This document shows, in pieces, positions 8,194-17,333 of a DNA stretch of 56,604 bases (position 1 is the stretch's first letter; each line of letters starts with the position of its first letter). The translations under genes and the position numbers were made by a program. Origin of the DNA: an uncultured Burkholderiales bacterium. GTDB lineage: Bacteria; Pseudomonadota; Gammaproteobacteria; Burkholderiales; Burkholderiaceae_C. The notes under the pieces were generated by a model. That model was not told where the DNA came from and made no database searches. It saw nothing but the letters and a program-made list of their open reading frames with translations. The stretch spans positions 1-56,604 of the forward strand of contig CALBSC010000075.1 in NCBI GenBank assembly GCA_937927685.1, written 5' to 3'.

Positions 8194-9180
8194 TCACTGA
8201 ACTTTGCCCATGCGGCGCACCACCTCGACCATGGCGCGGGCGTCTTGCTGGACATATTTTTCAAAGTCTGGCGTGTCCTGGTAGAGCAATGGACTGCCCG
8301 CGTTTTGGATGACCTCACGCACGCGGGCATCCTGCGAGGCCATGCGCGCGGCAGCACGCAGACGCTGCGCCACAGGTTCAGGCGTTGCAGCCGGGACAAA
8401 CAACCCGGACCATTGGGCATACTCGGCAGCCCATCCCTGGTCGCGCAAGGCGGGCACCCCAGGCAAAGACTCCAGACGACCCTGCCCCCAGTGCGCGAGT
8501 GCGCGCAGCTTGCCAGCACGGATATGCTGCAGCACGGTCGCAGGTCCTGACGACACCGCGTCAATCTGCCCGCCCAGCAAGGCCACCACGGCAGGGGCGG
8601 CTCCGGTGAAGGGCACATGCGTCATCTGAATGCCGGCGGTCTGAGCCAGGATTTCCATCGGCACATGCATGGTGCCGTAGTTACCGGAGGATCCGTAGGT
8701 GAGCGCACCGGGCCGCTTGCGGGCGTCCTCGACAAACTCCTGCACGGTGCGCCAGGGCGATTCGGCGCGCACCGCCAGCACCGTGGGGTCGGCCGTGAAG
8801 CGTGCCAGCGGACGCAGGTCGTGGATGGCATACATCGGCGCGCGTCCCAGCAGCGTATCCGCCTCGGGAATCACAGTGAATGAGGAAAGCGCCAGCAGCA
8901 CCGTGTAACCATCGGCCTTGGCCTTGGCCGCTGCGCTCATGCCGATGCCACCCCCTGCGCCGGCCCGGTTCTCAATGACCACGGGCTGCCCCAAGTCCCT
9001 CGACATGGCTTCAGCCACCGGTCGCGCCACGATATCGGCCACACCGCCGGGCGGAAAGGGAACGATCATGGTGATGGGGCGCGCGGGATAGGCCGTCGCC
9101 TGTGCCCACGCACAGGGTGTCCACCCACCCCAGGCTGTCGATGCGCCCGCCAGCCAACCCAGTGCTTGTCTTCTTTTCAT
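8194..9180 (-). CDS. Bug/TctC-family substrate-binding protein (copy 2)
   Basis: 328 residues. The signal begins MKRRQALGWLAG and ends before TAYPARPITMIVPFPPGG; the double arginine followed by a hydrophobic core could be read by Tat or Sec. ENRAGAGGGIGMSAAAKAKADGYT and TYGSSGNYGTMHVPME are Bug-family segments. It shares its architecture with the gene immediately downstream but is clearly divergent in sequence, so the tandem is not a recent duplication. It is transcribed away from a FAH-family gene; the shared 182-bp spacer probably holds both promoters. The bound organic acid is unknown. Confidence 0.92.
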   Translation of the reverse strand: MKRRQALGWLAGASTAWGGWTPCAWAQATAYPARPITMIVPFPPGGVADIVARPVAEAMSRDLGQPVVIENRAGAGGGIGMSAAAKAKADGYTVLLALSSFTVIPEADTLLGRAPMYAIHDLRPLARFTADPTVLAVRAESPWRTVQEFVEDARKRPGALTYGSSGNYGTMHVPMEILAQTAGIQMTHVPFTGAAPAVVALLGGQIDAVSSGPATVLQHIRAGKLRALAHWGQGRLESLPGVPALRDQGWAAEYAQWSGLFVPAATPEPVAQRLRAAARMASQDARVREVIQNAGSPLLYQDTPDFEKYVQQDARAMVEVVRRMGKVQ

Positions 9181-9362
9181 TCCGTCTCCCGATTGACTGC
9201 CTTCGCATCGCCCACACCAGCGTGCGCGGCCCGACGTGGGCGAACTCTAGCACCGCGCCAATATCCGAGGATTTACCCTGCCTATGCGAGGCCACCGACA
9301 ATCGGGCGATCGCTTCATTTCCATCCTTTCGCCCAACCCACCGGGTCTCATCGAACTTCATC

Positions 9363-10241
9363 ATGAAAATTGCCGCCTTCACCCATCAAGGACAACCCCA
9401 AGTGGGTCAAATCTCTGACGATCTGCAAACGGTGACCCCGTGGGATCTCCCCCTGGCCGAGCGCGAACTCGGCGCTCAAGGCATCATCGAGCGTCAGGTA
9501 CGCGGTGACGCGTTGCCGGCCACACTGGCGAGCATTGCACTCTCCCAAGTGCAGTTGCGTGCGCCGCTGCCACGTCCGCGCCGCAATGTGTTTTGTGTGG
9601 GCAAGAACTACTATGCACATGCCAAGGAATTCGCCAGCAGCGGCTTTGACAGCAGCGCCAAGGCCGGCGGCGACGTGCCGTCCGTCCCCATCATCTTCAG
9701 CAAGGTGCCCGAGTCGGTCATCGCCACCGGCGAAGCCATTCGCATGCCGGGGGCAGACGTGTCCACGGCCATCGACTATGAGGCCGAACTGGGTGTGATC
9801 ATCGGGCGTGGCGGCAAGGGCATTCGCGCCGCTGATGCCATGCAACACGTGTGGGGCTATACCGTCATCAACGATGTGACGTCACGCGACTGGCAAAACC
9901 GCCACCTGCAATGGCACATGGGCAAATCTTTCGACACCTTTTGCCCGATGGGTCCGTGGCTGGTCACCGCTGACGCCTGCGATGGCACCAACACCCAGGT
10001 GCGTTGCTGGGTGAATGGCGAAGAGCGCCAAAACGCCAGCACCCGCGATCTGATTTTCGACATCCCCACCCTGATCGAAACCCTGAGTGCGGGCATCACG
10101 CTGTACCCGGGCGATGTGATTGCCACCGGCACCCCGGTGGGGGTGGGCATCGGCTTCAAGCCGCCGCGTTATCTGCAGTCCGGCGACCGTGTCCGCGTCG
10201 AGATCGACGGCATTGGCGCCATCGAGAATCCGGTCCTCTGA
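9363..10241 (+). CDS. Fumarylacetoacetate hydrolase (FAH) family protein
   Basis: 292 residues. The C-terminal FAH fold has the metal-binding acidic residues in DYEAELGVIIGR and VTSRDWQ, plus KSFDTFCPMGPW and TGTPVGVG, all family hallmarks. Members hydrolyse or decarboxylate beta-diketo acids, or act as hydratases/isomerases in aromatic catabolism; the exact reaction is not readable. The ATG at 9363 begins MKIAAFTHQG, the usual family start; a longer frame to 9102 would run into the divergent Bug gene. Its position opposite tandem Bug proteins hints at breakdown of an imported acid, which is inference. Confidence 0.88.
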   Translation: MKIAAFTHQGQPQVGQISDDLQTVTPWDLPLAERELGAQGIIERQVRGDALPATLASIALSQVQLRAPLPRPRRNVFCVGKNYYAHAKEFASSGFDSSAKAGGDVPSVPIIFSKVPESVIATGEAIRMPGADVSTAIDYEAELGVIIGRGGKGIRAADAMQHVWGYTVINDVTSRDWQNRHLQWHMGKSFDTFCPMGPWLVTADACDGTNTQVRCWVNGEERQNASTRDLIFDIPTLIETLSAGITLYPGDVIATGTPVGVGIGFKPPRYLQSGDRVRVEIDGIGAIENPVL

Positions 10242-10244
10242 CGC

Positions 10245-11264
10245 TCAGACCATGAGCGGCGCTTCCTGCATGGCCTCGATCTGGTCATGCAGGATGCGCA
10301 CCTGCTCCTGCCAATAAGACGGCGTGCCAAACCAGCCAAAGTGCTCGGCAAATGCCGGGTCATCGCGGCGTTGCGCCAGCCAGGCGCTGTAGTGCAGCAA
10401 GCGCAAGGTGCGCAAGGGCTCCACCAAGGCGAGTTCGCGCGTATCAAAGTTGCGCAGGGAGGTGTAGCCGTCCAGCAGGGCCGACCACTGCATCGTGCGA
10501 TCGCGACGCTCACCGCTGGGCAGCATCCACAGGTCCTGAACAGCGGGTCCTGAGCGGGCGTCATCCAGATCAACAAAGTGCGGTCCGCCCTGCGGCATCT
10601 CCACCGGCGTCCACAGAATATTGCCGGGGTGTGCATCACCATGCAGGCGCAACACCTTGAACGGTTCACGCAACGCCTGGTCCACCAAGCCCAGCGCCTG
10701 CTCGGCGACGCGCTGCCAGGCACTCCGGATATCGATGGGCACATGATGTTGCAATAAAAGCGCCATGGGTTCGTGCCCGTGTGACTGCACACTCAGCGCT
10801 GGGCGTTGCTCAAACGGCTGTCGCTCACCCACCCCATGGATGCGAGCCAGGAAACGTCCGATCCATTCCAGCACCTCAGGGTCGTCCAGTTCGGGACGTC
10901 GGCCCCCACGGCGGGGGCATACGCTGAACCAGAACACCGTCGGCGGCGCACCCTCAGCTTGCGTCACCAGACGATGCAAGGTGTCGCCTTGCAGCGTCAT
11001 CGGTGCCACCACCGGAATATCGTCGGCCACCAGCTCGGCGCTGAACGAGTGCTCTTCCCGGATCTGCGCCTCACTCCAGCGACCGGGTCGGTAAAACTTG
11101 GCCACCACCGGCTCAGCGTCATCGAGCATGGCCTGGTAGACGCGGTTCTCATACGAGTTCAGTCCCATGAGCCGCCCATCCACTGCCAGCCCCACGCCCG
11201 ACAAGGCGTCCAGCACCACCTCGGGCGTGAGTTGTGAAAACGGATGCAAGTCGGATGAGCTCAC
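10245..11264 (-). CDS. srkA: SrkA/YihE-type stress-response serine/threonine kinase
   Basis: 339 residues with an aminoglycoside-phosphotransferase/kinase-like fold. VVAKFYRPGRWS carries the ATP-contact Lys, HGDAHPGNILW the catalytic loop, and FVDLDDARSGP the metal-binding Asp. The KFYRPGRW motif and overall length match E. coli SrkA (YihE), a cytoplasmic kinase protecting against stress-induced death. I choose the GTG at 11264, which overlaps the upstream DUF1840 stop as GTGA; no ATG fits the family N-terminus. The stop codons of this gene and the convergent FAH gene are only a few bases apart. Confidence 0.85.
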   Translation of the reverse strand: MSSSDLHPFSQLTPEVVLDALSGVGLAVDGRLMGLNSYENRVYQAMLDDAEPVVAKFYRPGRWSEAQIREEHSFSAELVADDIPVVAPMTLQGDTLHRLVTQAEGAPPTVFWFSVCPRRGGRRPELDDPEVLEWIGRFLARIHGVGERQPFEQRPALSVQSHGHEPMALLLQHHVPIDIRSAWQRVAEQALGLVDQALREPFKVLRLHGDAHPGNILWTPVEMPQGGPHFVDLDDARSGPAVQDLWMLPSGERRDRTMQWSALLDGYTSLRNFDTRELALVEPLRTLRLLHYSAWLAQRRDDPAFAEHFGWFGTPSYWQEQVRILHDQIEAMQEAPLMV

Positions 11265-11584
11265 ACGCCCCACACGATGTCGTGCTGTTCGTCCAGACAG
11301 CGCTGCAGCATGGCGATGAACGGAACGGCGCGCTGACGCAGGCTCACGATGTCCTCGTGCGAATCGTCTTCCCCCCGATCCGGCTGCACTGGCGAGGACT
11401 GGGCGTCCCGTTCGTCGTGCTGCTTCATGACGCTTTGCAAAGCCATGATGGCAGCGGGCATGTCGGCGACCTCCAGAATGCCCCGGGGTGAGGGCTCCTT
11501 GCCGATCACGCTCAGAATCTGACGGCCATGGGGCTCCAGCATGATGAGGTCGCCCGTGGCCTTGGACTTGAATTTGTAGAGCAT
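11261..11584 (-). CDS. DUF1840 domain-containing small protein
   Basis: 107 residues. The start MLYKFKSKATGDLIMLEP and the following GRQILSVIGKEPSPRGI are typical of DUF1840, a small betaproteobacterial family of unknown function. The C-terminal part (from about residue 57) is charged and less conserved. No membrane segment or signal is seen, so it is probably cytoplasmic. It overlaps the srkA-like kinase by four bases, so its product may serve with or regulate that kinase; this is inference from coupling only. Confidence 0.8.
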   Translation of the reverse strand: MLYKFKSKATGDLIMLEPHGRQILSVIGKEPSPRGILEVADMPAAIMALQSVMKQHDERDAQSSPVQPDRGEDDSHEDIVSLRQRAVPFIAMLQRCLDEQHDIVWGV

Positions 11585-11671
11585 GGGGAGATTGTGCTCC
11601 CACTCCGCGAGACTGCCTAGGTTTTTACCTGGGCTGGCGAACGGACAGGACCACGTCTTCTGAGGGGTCGA

Positions 11672-12499
11672 CTACTTCAGTGTCTGGCGCACCAAGGCAT
11701 TGAACGCCTGCGCCCGCTCATACATGACCCAATGCCCCGCATCGGGAATCACGTGAAAGGACATCAACCGACAGCCCTGCAGTGCTTGTTGCACTTGCGG
11801 CAAACGCCCCGTGTAGAGCACATCGTGCTCGCCCCAGAACGTGTAGACCGGGCAAGTCCAACGCTGCTGCAAATGCAGCAACACATCGGTGCGCGCAATG
11901 CGTCGCCGGCGCATGCGGTCGCGCGACACATTGGCGTCCTGCATCGCCACGGTCTCATCTGTCACGCTCTCAGGATGGTGCAACATCATCTTGAGCAGGT
12001 TGTGACGCATCACATCGGCCCGCTCCTGGGCCGTCATGTCTTCGCGCAATCCGCGCAAGGCCTGTGCGCCAGCGAACAAGCCCAACGCAGGAATGCCAAT
12101 CAACAAGAGTCGGTGGATGCGTTCAGGATGATGGGCAGCGATGAAGCCGCTGGTCATGCCTCCGAATGAAAACCCCATCAGGTCCACTCGGGTGTCGCCA
12201 AACAATTGCTGCAGGCCCTCTTCCACGTAAGGGAACATCAGGTCGACATCCCGCACCTCAGGGGGCAGTTCCGAATCGCCAAACCCCGGCAAATCAATGG
12301 CCCACACGGCGCGGTCCACCGACAAGGCTTCGACATTGCGCACCCAATGGGTCCAGCTGCCACTGCCACCGTGCAACAGCACCAGCGGCGGCTGACTCAC
12401 GGCATCACGGTGCCAGACATGCCAGACTTGTCGTCCCCCGCGGGTGTGCAGTTCGACCCGCTCGGCTTGCGACACCACGGACTGAATCAACGACGTCAT
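11672..12499 (-). CDS. Alpha/beta-hydrolase fold protein
   Basis: 275 residues, single-domain alpha/beta hydrolase. The oxyanion region is LLHGGSGSWTHW, the nucleophile elbow is GFSFGG (Ser, about residue 120), the acid is likely the Asp in FWGEHD, and the catalytic His lies in DAGHWVMYERA near the C-terminus. The family covers esterases, C-C bond hydrolases (MhpC/BphD-like) and haloperoxidase-like enzymes; the substrate cannot be assigned. No signal peptide is seen, so it is cytoplasmic. It lies just downstream of the initiator tRNA terminator, on the same strand, and stands alone. Confidence 0.82.
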   Translation of the reverse strand: MTSLIQSVVSQAERVELHTRGGRQVWHVWHRDAVSQPPLVLLHGGSGSWTHWVRNVEALSVDRAVWAIDLPGFGDSELPPEVRDVDLMFPYVEEGLQQLFGDTRVDLMGFSFGGMTSGFIAAHHPERIHRLLLIGIPALGLFAGAQALRGLREDMTAQERADVMRHNLLKMMLHHPESVTDETVAMQDANVSRDRMRRRRIARTDVLLHLQQRWTCPVYTFWGEHDVLYTGRLPQVQQALQGCRLMSFHVIPDAGHWVMYERAQAFNALVRQTLK

Positions 12500-12514
12500 G
12501 CTTCATCCCCCATA

Positions 12515-12540
12515 AACAAAACGCCCACACGAGGTGGGCG
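12515..12540 (-). terminator. Rho-independent terminator after the initiator tRNA
   Basis: Read on the minus strand, a CGCCCAC / GTGGGCG stem of seven pairs (12522-12528 and 12534-12540, five-base loop) is followed by TTTTGT. It lies eight bases past the tRNA 3' end and before the hydrolase start, so it ends the spc/alpha-tRNA transcript. Confidence 0.85.
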
Positions 12541-12547
12541 TTTGTAT

Positions 12548-12624
<77 letters not shown>

Positions 12625-12643
12625 TCAGAAGGGGAATTATAAC

Positions 12644-13036
12644 TTATTCAGCAGCGGCTTCGGGCGCATCACTCACATCGGGGCGATCCACCAGCTCGAC
12701 CAGGGCCATGGGTGCGTTATCGCCCACACGGTAGCCCATCTTCAGAATGCGGGTGTAGCCACCGGGGCGGGCCTTGAAACGCGGTCCGAGGTCGCCGAAC
12801 AGCTTGACCACGGAGTCGCGGTCGCGCAGCCGGTTGAAGGCCAGACGCTTGTTGGCCAGGGTAGGTTCCTTGGCCAGGGTGATCATGGGCTCGACCACAC
12901 GGCGCAATTCCTTGGCCTTGGGCAGGGTGGTCTTGATGACTTCATGCTCGATGAGCGAGTTCATCATGTTGCGCAGCATGGCGAGGCGGTGCTCGCTGGT
13001 GCGGTTGAGTTTACGAAGTCCGTGTCCGTGACGCAT
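12644..13036 (-). CDS. rplQ: 50S ribosomal protein L17
   Basis: 130 residues. MRHGHGLRKLNRTSEHRLAM and the LAKEPTLANKRLAFNRLRD region are diagnostic of bL17, which lies at the base of the large subunit near the exit tunnel. The short acidic tail (DAPEAAAE) is a common betaproteobacterial extension. It is last of the protein genes in the alpha operon, 80 bases after rpoA, followed directly by tRNA-fMet. RBS: GGAAA before the ATG. Confidence 0.98.
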   Translation of the reverse strand: MRHGHGLRKLNRTSEHRLAMLRNMMNSLIEHEVIKTTLPKAKELRRVVEPMITLAKEPTLANKRLAFNRLRDRDSVVKLFGDLGPRFKARPGGYTRILKMGYRVGDNAPMALVELVDRPDVSDAPEAAAE

Positions 13037-13116
13037 GATTTTTCCTTTCGATATTTTGCCGGCCGCCGTATCAGGTACGGCCGGGGGACCAAGGTCCGTT
13101 GGTTGTCACTGAGTGA

Positions 13117-14106
13117 TCAGCGACGCTCAAGTCCTGCGGGCGGCCAGCTCTCGAGCTTCATCCCCAGGGTCAGGCCGCGCGAGGCGAGCACTTCCTTGAT
13201 TTCGTTGAGCGACTTGCGACCCAGGTTGGGGGTCTTGAGCAGCTCGTTTTCGGTGCGCTGGATCAGGTCACCGATGTAATAGATGTTCTCGGCCTTGAGA
13301 CAGTTGGCCGAACGCACGGTGAGTTCCAGCTCGTCCACGGGGCGCAGCAGGATCGGGTCGAACTGCTGGGCGCTGCGGGGGGCAGGCGAATCGAAGGCGG
13401 CGAGTTCGCTGCCCTCGAGTTGTGCGAACACGGCGAGTTGTTCCACCAGGATCTTGGCCGAAGCGCGGACCGCGTCTTCGGCGGTGATGGCGCCGTTGGT
13501 TTCAATCTCGACCACCAGGCGGTCAAGGTCAGTGCGCTGCTCGACACGGGCGTTCTCGACGCTGTAGCTCACGCGGCGAACCGGCGAGAAGGAAGCGTCG
13601 AGCACGATGCGGCCGATGGATTTGGAGGGCTCTTCGCCGTAGCGACGCACCGTGCCGGGCACATAGCCACGGCCTTTTTCCACCTTGAGCTGGATGTCGA
13701 TCTTGCCGCCTTGCGACAGGTTGGCGATCACGTGCTCGGGGTTGATGATTTCAACGTCGTGGGGCGTCTGGATATCACCGGCCGTCACCACACCTTCGCC
13801 ATCCTTGCGCAGGCTCAGGGTCACTTCATCACGGTTGTGGAGCTTGAACACCACGCCCTTGAGGTTCAACAGGATGTTGACCACGTCTTCCTGCACGCCG
13901 TCGATGGACGAGTACTCGTGCAGCACGCCGGCAATGGTGACTTCCGTCACGGCATAGCCGACCATGGAGGACAACAGCACGCGACGCAGGGCATTGCCCA
14001 GGGTGTGGCCATAACCACGCTCGAACGGCTCCAGCGTGACCTTGGCACGGTTGTGGCCGATCTGCTCGACGTTGATGGCTTTGGGTTTCAACAATTGGGT
14101 TTGCAT
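13117..14106 (-). CDS. rpoA: DNA-directed RNA polymerase subunit alpha
   Basis: 329 residues, the normal length. The N-terminal assembly domain has EPFERGYGHTLGNALRRVLL and the dimerisation region; the C-terminal DNA/activator-binding domain includes DELELTVRSANCLKAENI and the LGRKSLNEIKEVL helix, followed by the usual GMKLESWPPAGL ending. It nucleates RNA polymerase assembly as a dimer. It sits between rpsD and rplQ, the standard alpha-operon order. Confidence 0.99.
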   Translation of the reverse strand: MQTQLLKPKAINVEQIGHNRAKVTLEPFERGYGHTLGNALRRVLLSSMVGYAVTEVTIAGVLHEYSSIDGVQEDVVNILLNLKGVVFKLHNRDEVTLSLRKDGEGVVTAGDIQTPHDVEIINPEHVIANLSQGGKIDIQLKVEKGRGYVPGTVRRYGEEPSKSIGRIVLDASFSPVRRVSYSVENARVEQRTDLDRLVVEIETNGAITAEDAVRASAKILVEQLAVFAQLEGSELAAFDSPAPRSAQQFDPILLRPVDELELTVRSANCLKAENIYYIGDLIQRTENELLKTPNLGRKSLNEIKEVLASRGLTLGMKLESWPPAGLERR

Positions 14107-14212
14107 TCGGAGTTCCTCTCAATACCCCCGGCTCGTTACACCGGTAAGGCTGGGTGATCCACCCCTGGCTGCGCGAGCGTGCAGCACAGGGAAAAAGAAG
14201 GCGGATTCGCGA

Positions 14213-14836
14213 TCAGCGCGAATACAGTTCGACGATCAGCGATTCGTTGATGTCGGCTGCGAATTCATCACGGTCAGGCACCTTCTTGAACGTGCCCTCG
14301 GCCTTGTCCACGTTGACCTCAACCCAGGCGGGCAGGCCCACTTGCGTGGCCAGTTGCAGGGCTTCGACCACGCGACCTTGCTTTTTGGACTTTTCACGCA
14401 CGGCCACGACGTCACCGGCCTTGACCAGGTACGACGGGATGTTGACTTGCTGACCATTCACGGTGATCGCCTTGTGCGACACCAGCTGGCGTGCTTCGGC
14501 GCGTGTCGAACCAAAGCCCATACGATAAACCACATTGTCCAGACGGGACTCGAGCAGGAACAGCAGGTTCGCGCCGGTGTTGCCGCGCTGACGGTCGGCT
14601 TCAGCGAAGTAGCGACGGAACTGGCGCTCCAGCACGCCGTACATGCGCTTGACTTTTTGCTTCTCGCGCAACTGCAGACCGAAGTCGGAGGTGCGCTGAC
14701 CCGAGGTACGGCCGTGCTGGCCAGGCTTGGTGTCGAATTTGGCCTTGTCGCTGATGGAGCGGCGTGCGCTCTTCAGGAACAGGTCGGTGCCTTCACGGCG
14801 GGAGAGTTTGGCCTTGGGGCCTAGATAACGTGCCAC
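14213..14836 (-). CDS. rpsD: 30S ribosomal protein S4 (GTG start)
   Basis: 207 residues. MARYLGPKAKLSRREGTDLF and the S4 RNA-binding domain (SRLDNVVYRMGFGSTRAEARQ) identify uS4, a primary 16S rRNA binder; in E. coli it is the translational repressor of the alpha operon. The family start coincides with a GTG, preceded by AAAGGAAG; no usable ATG is nearby. The weak start codon may limit synthesis. It lies between rpsK and rpoA. Confidence 0.98.
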   Translation of the reverse strand: MARYLGPKAKLSRREGTDLFLKSARRSISDKAKFDTKPGQHGRTSGQRTSDFGLQLREKQKVKRMYGVLERQFRRYFAEADRQRGNTGANLLFLLESRLDNVVYRMGFGSTRAEARQLVSHKAITVNGQQVNIPSYLVKAGDVVAVREKSKKQGRVVEALQLATQVGLPAWVEVNVDKAEGTFKKVPDRDEFAADINESLIVELYSR

Positions 14837-14917
14837 TTGAACTTCCTTTATCTCATCTGCCCGCAGGGTGTGCGGGGAGCCACCAGCAGTGACCGGTGGC
14901 GGTGGGCTTCACTGAAA

Positions 14918-15322
14918 TTAGATACGACGACGCTTTTGGGGGCGGCAGCCGTTGTGCGGAACCGGGGTGACATCGGAGATCGAGTTGATCCGGATGCCCA
15001 ACGCGGCGAGCGCACGCACCGACGACTCGCGACCGGGGCCGGGGCCCTTGATCTCGACGTCGAGGTTCTTGATGCCCTGGTCGATGGCCGCACGGCCAGC
15101 CACTTCGGACGCCACCTGAGCCGCAAACGGGGTCGACTTGCGCGAGCCTTTGAAGCCCTGACCGCCCGACGAAGCCCACGACAGGGCATTGCCCTGGCGG
15201 TCGGTGATGGTGATGATGGTGTTGTTGAACGAGGCGTGCACGTGTGCAATGCCATCCGCAACGTTCTTGCGGACCTTCTTGCGCACGCGTTGAGCGGCGG
15301 TATTAGCGGGTGCTTTTGCCAT
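14918..15322 (-). CDS. rpsK: 30S ribosomal protein S11
   Basis: 134 residues. The basic N-terminus (RVRKKVRKNVADGIAHVHAS) and SSGGQGFKGSRKSTPFAAQ are diagnostic of uS11, on the platform of the small subunit. The C-terminal VTPVPHNGCRPQKRRRI contains the Asn-Gly known in E. coli as an isoaspartate modification site. It starts 13 bases after the rpsM stop. Confidence 0.99.
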   Translation of the reverse strand: MAKAPANTAAQRVRKKVRKNVADGIAHVHASFNNTIITITDRQGNALSWASSGGQGFKGSRKSTPFAAQVASEVAGRAAIDQGIKNLDVEIKGPGPGRESSVRALAALGIRINSISDVTPVPHNGCRPQKRRRI

Positions 15323-15335
15323 GGTGATCCCTTAA

Positions 15336-15701
15336 TTATTTTTTCAGGGCCTGAGCGGCCTTGCGCGGACCCTTGCGAGTACGGGCATTGGTACGGGTAC
15401 GCTGACCACGCATCGGCAGGCCGCGGCGATGACGGAAACCACGGTAGCAACCGATGTCCATCAAACGCTTGATGTTCATGGTGGTTTCACGACGCAGGTC
15501 ACCTTCGATGGTGAACTGGGCGATCTGGTCGCGGATCTTTTCAAGATCAGCGTCCGTCAGATCCTTGATCTTTTTGGAATAGGCGATGCCACAAGCCTCG
15601 CAAATTTTGCGAGAGCGGGTGCGACCAATGCCGAAGATGGCGGTGAGACCGATCTCCGCGTGTTGGTGCGGCGGAATATTGATACCAGCGATACGTGCCA
15701 T
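15336..15701 (-). CDS. rpsM: 30S ribosomal protein S13
   Basis: 121 residues. MARIAGINIPPHQHAEIGLT, the helix-turn GIGRTRSRKICEACGI and the C-terminal RGLPMRGQRTRTNARTRKG identify uS13, in the small-subunit head contacting tRNA and L5. First gene of the alpha segment, following rpmJ by 24 bases. Confidence 0.99.
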   Translation of the reverse strand: MARIAGINIPPHQHAEIGLTAIFGIGRTRSRKICEACGIAYSKKIKDLTDADLEKIRDQIAQFTIEGDLRRETTMNIKRLMDIGCYRGFRHRRGLPMRGQRTRTNARTRKGPRKAAQALKK

Positions 15702-15725
15702 GTGCGTCCTCTTAAACCTGTTGCA

Positions 15726-15839
15726 TCAACCTTGGCGCTGCTTGTGACGGGGGTCGGTGCAGATCACGCGAACCACGCCCTTGCGACGGATGATTTTGCA
15801 GTTGCGGCAAATTTTTTTCACCGAAGCCGAAACTCTCAT
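15726..15839 (-). CDS. rpmJ: 50S ribosomal protein L36
   Basis: 37 residues, read directly from the bases. It runs MRVSASVKKICRNCKIIRR, then KGVVRVICTDPRHKQRQG. The C-x2-C, C and H residues form the zinc site of the Zn-binding (C+) bL36 form. It lies between secY and rpsM as in most bacteria; infA is not present in the 145-bp gap to secY, which fits betaproteobacterial layouts that keep it elsewhere. Confidence 0.97.
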   Translation of the reverse strand: MRVSASVKKICRNCKIIRRKGVVRVICTDPRHKQRQG

Positions 15840-15984
15840 TTCACTCTCCTAACAATCCTCGAAAAGTGCCACCTGGCGCTTTCCCTCTTTCACTTCGCCC
15901 CGAGCCACTGGGACTCGGAACACAATTCAGACCTGCCGCACATGCGCCAGGCGCCATCTCTACACGAACAACCAGCCCAGCGGA

Positions 15985-17301
15985 TCAACCGCCCAGCGAG
16001 GTCTTGAAGTTCGCCTTCTTCAACAAGGACTCGTACTGCTGGCTCATCATGTAGTTCTGGACCTGGGACATGAAGTCCATGGTGACCACCACAATGATCA
16101 GCAGTGAGGTGCCGCCGAAATAGAACGGCACGTTGTACTTGAGAATCAGAAACTCGGGCAACAGGCAGACGAAGGCGATGTACACCGCGCCAGCCAGGGT
16201 CAGACGAACCAGGATCTTGTCGATGAAGCGGGCCGTCTGGTCACCCGGACGAATGCCCGGAATGAACGCACCCGACTTCTTCAGGTTGTCCGCCGTCTCA
16301 CGGCTGTTGAACACCAACGCCGTGTAGAAGAAACAGAAAAACACGATGGCTGCCACATACAACAGGATGTAGACCGGCTGGCCGGGCGACAGGGCGCTGG
16401 CGATGTCTTTCAGCCAGCGCATGCTGTCACCGGAGCTGAACCAGCTGACCACGGTGGCCGGCAGCAAAATGATGGACGAAGCGAAGATGGGCGGAATCAC
16501 GCCGGCCATGTTGAGCTTGAGCGGCAGGTGGGAGGACTGGCCGCCATACACCTTGTTGCCAACTTGACGGCGAGCGTAGTTGACCAGGATCTTGCGCTGA
16601 CCCCGCTCCACGAACACCACGAAATACGTCACCAGACCGACCACCACCACGATGAAGAGGGCCACGAGAATGCTCATGGCACCAGTACGCACCAGCTCGA
16701 GCAAACCGCCAATGGCGTTCGGCAGGCCAGCCGCAATACCGGCAAAGATCAGGATGGAGATGCCGTTGCCCAGACCGCGCTCGGTGATCTGCTCACCCAG
16801 CCACATCAGGAACATCGTGCCTGCTGTCAGACTCACCATGGCGGTGATGCGAAAACCCATGCCCGGGGCCAGCACCAGTCCAGCCGACGATTCGAGCGCC
16901 AGGGCGATGCCCATGGACTGGAACAGGGCCAGGCCCAGCGTGCCATAGCGGGTGTACTGGGTGATCTTGCGACGGCCAGCCTCACCTTCTTTCTTCAGTT
17001 GCTCCAGGCTGGGCAGCACATAGGTGAGCAACTGCATGATGATGGACGCCGAGATGTAGGGCATGATGCCCAGGGCGAACACCGTGAAGCGCGAGAGAGC
17101 ACCCCCCGAGAACATGTTGAACAGGTTCAGGATGCCGCCTTGCTGGCCCTGGAACAACTGCTGCAACTGGGTGGGATCGATGCCCGGCACCGGAATATGC
17201 GCACCGACGCGATACACCACGAGCGCGAGCAGCAAAAAGACGAGACGGCGACGCAAGTCTCCGTACTTGTCGGTTTTGGCAAGCGATGCGCTGGTAGCCA
17301 C
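15985..17301 (-). CDS. secY: Preprotein translocase subunit SecY (GTG start)
   Basis: 438 residues with ten membrane segments. The first begins near LVFLLLALVVYRVGAHIPVPG, and LGIMPYISASIIMQLL is the second-helix family signature. GERGLGNGIS-like ITERGLGNGISILIF lies in TM4-5. It forms the inner-membrane protein-conducting channel with SecE and SecG. The start is a GTG at 17301; the next Met is too far inside the first helix to serve. It follows rplO by 32 bases. Confidence 0.98.
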   Translation of the reverse strand: MATSASLAKTDKYGDLRRRLVFLLLALVVYRVGAHIPVPGIDPTQLQQLFQGQQGGILNLFNMFSGGALSRFTVFALGIMPYISASIIMQLLTYVLPSLEQLKKEGEAGRRKITQYTRYGTLGLALFQSMGIALALESSAGLVLAPGMGFRITAMVSLTAGTMFLMWLGEQITERGLGNGISILIFAGIAAGLPNAIGGLLELVRTGAMSILVALFIVVVVGLVTYFVVFVERGQRKILVNYARRQVGNKVYGGQSSHLPLKLNMAGVIPPIFASSIILLPATVVSWFSSGDSMRWLKDIASALSPGQPVYILLYVAAIVFFCFFYTALVFNSRETADNLKKSGAFIPGIRPGDQTARFIDKILVRLTLAGAVYIAFVCLLPEFLILKYNVPFYFGGTSLLIIVVVTMDFMSQVQNYMMSQQYESLLKKANFKTSLGG

Positions 17302-17333
17302 GGTGCGTGTTTCCTGTGCGTTCTCTGTCGTGG

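Noticed and set aside
15840..15984. Possible infA between rpmJ and secY
   Set aside because: No frame with the IF1 signature is present in the 145-bp gap.
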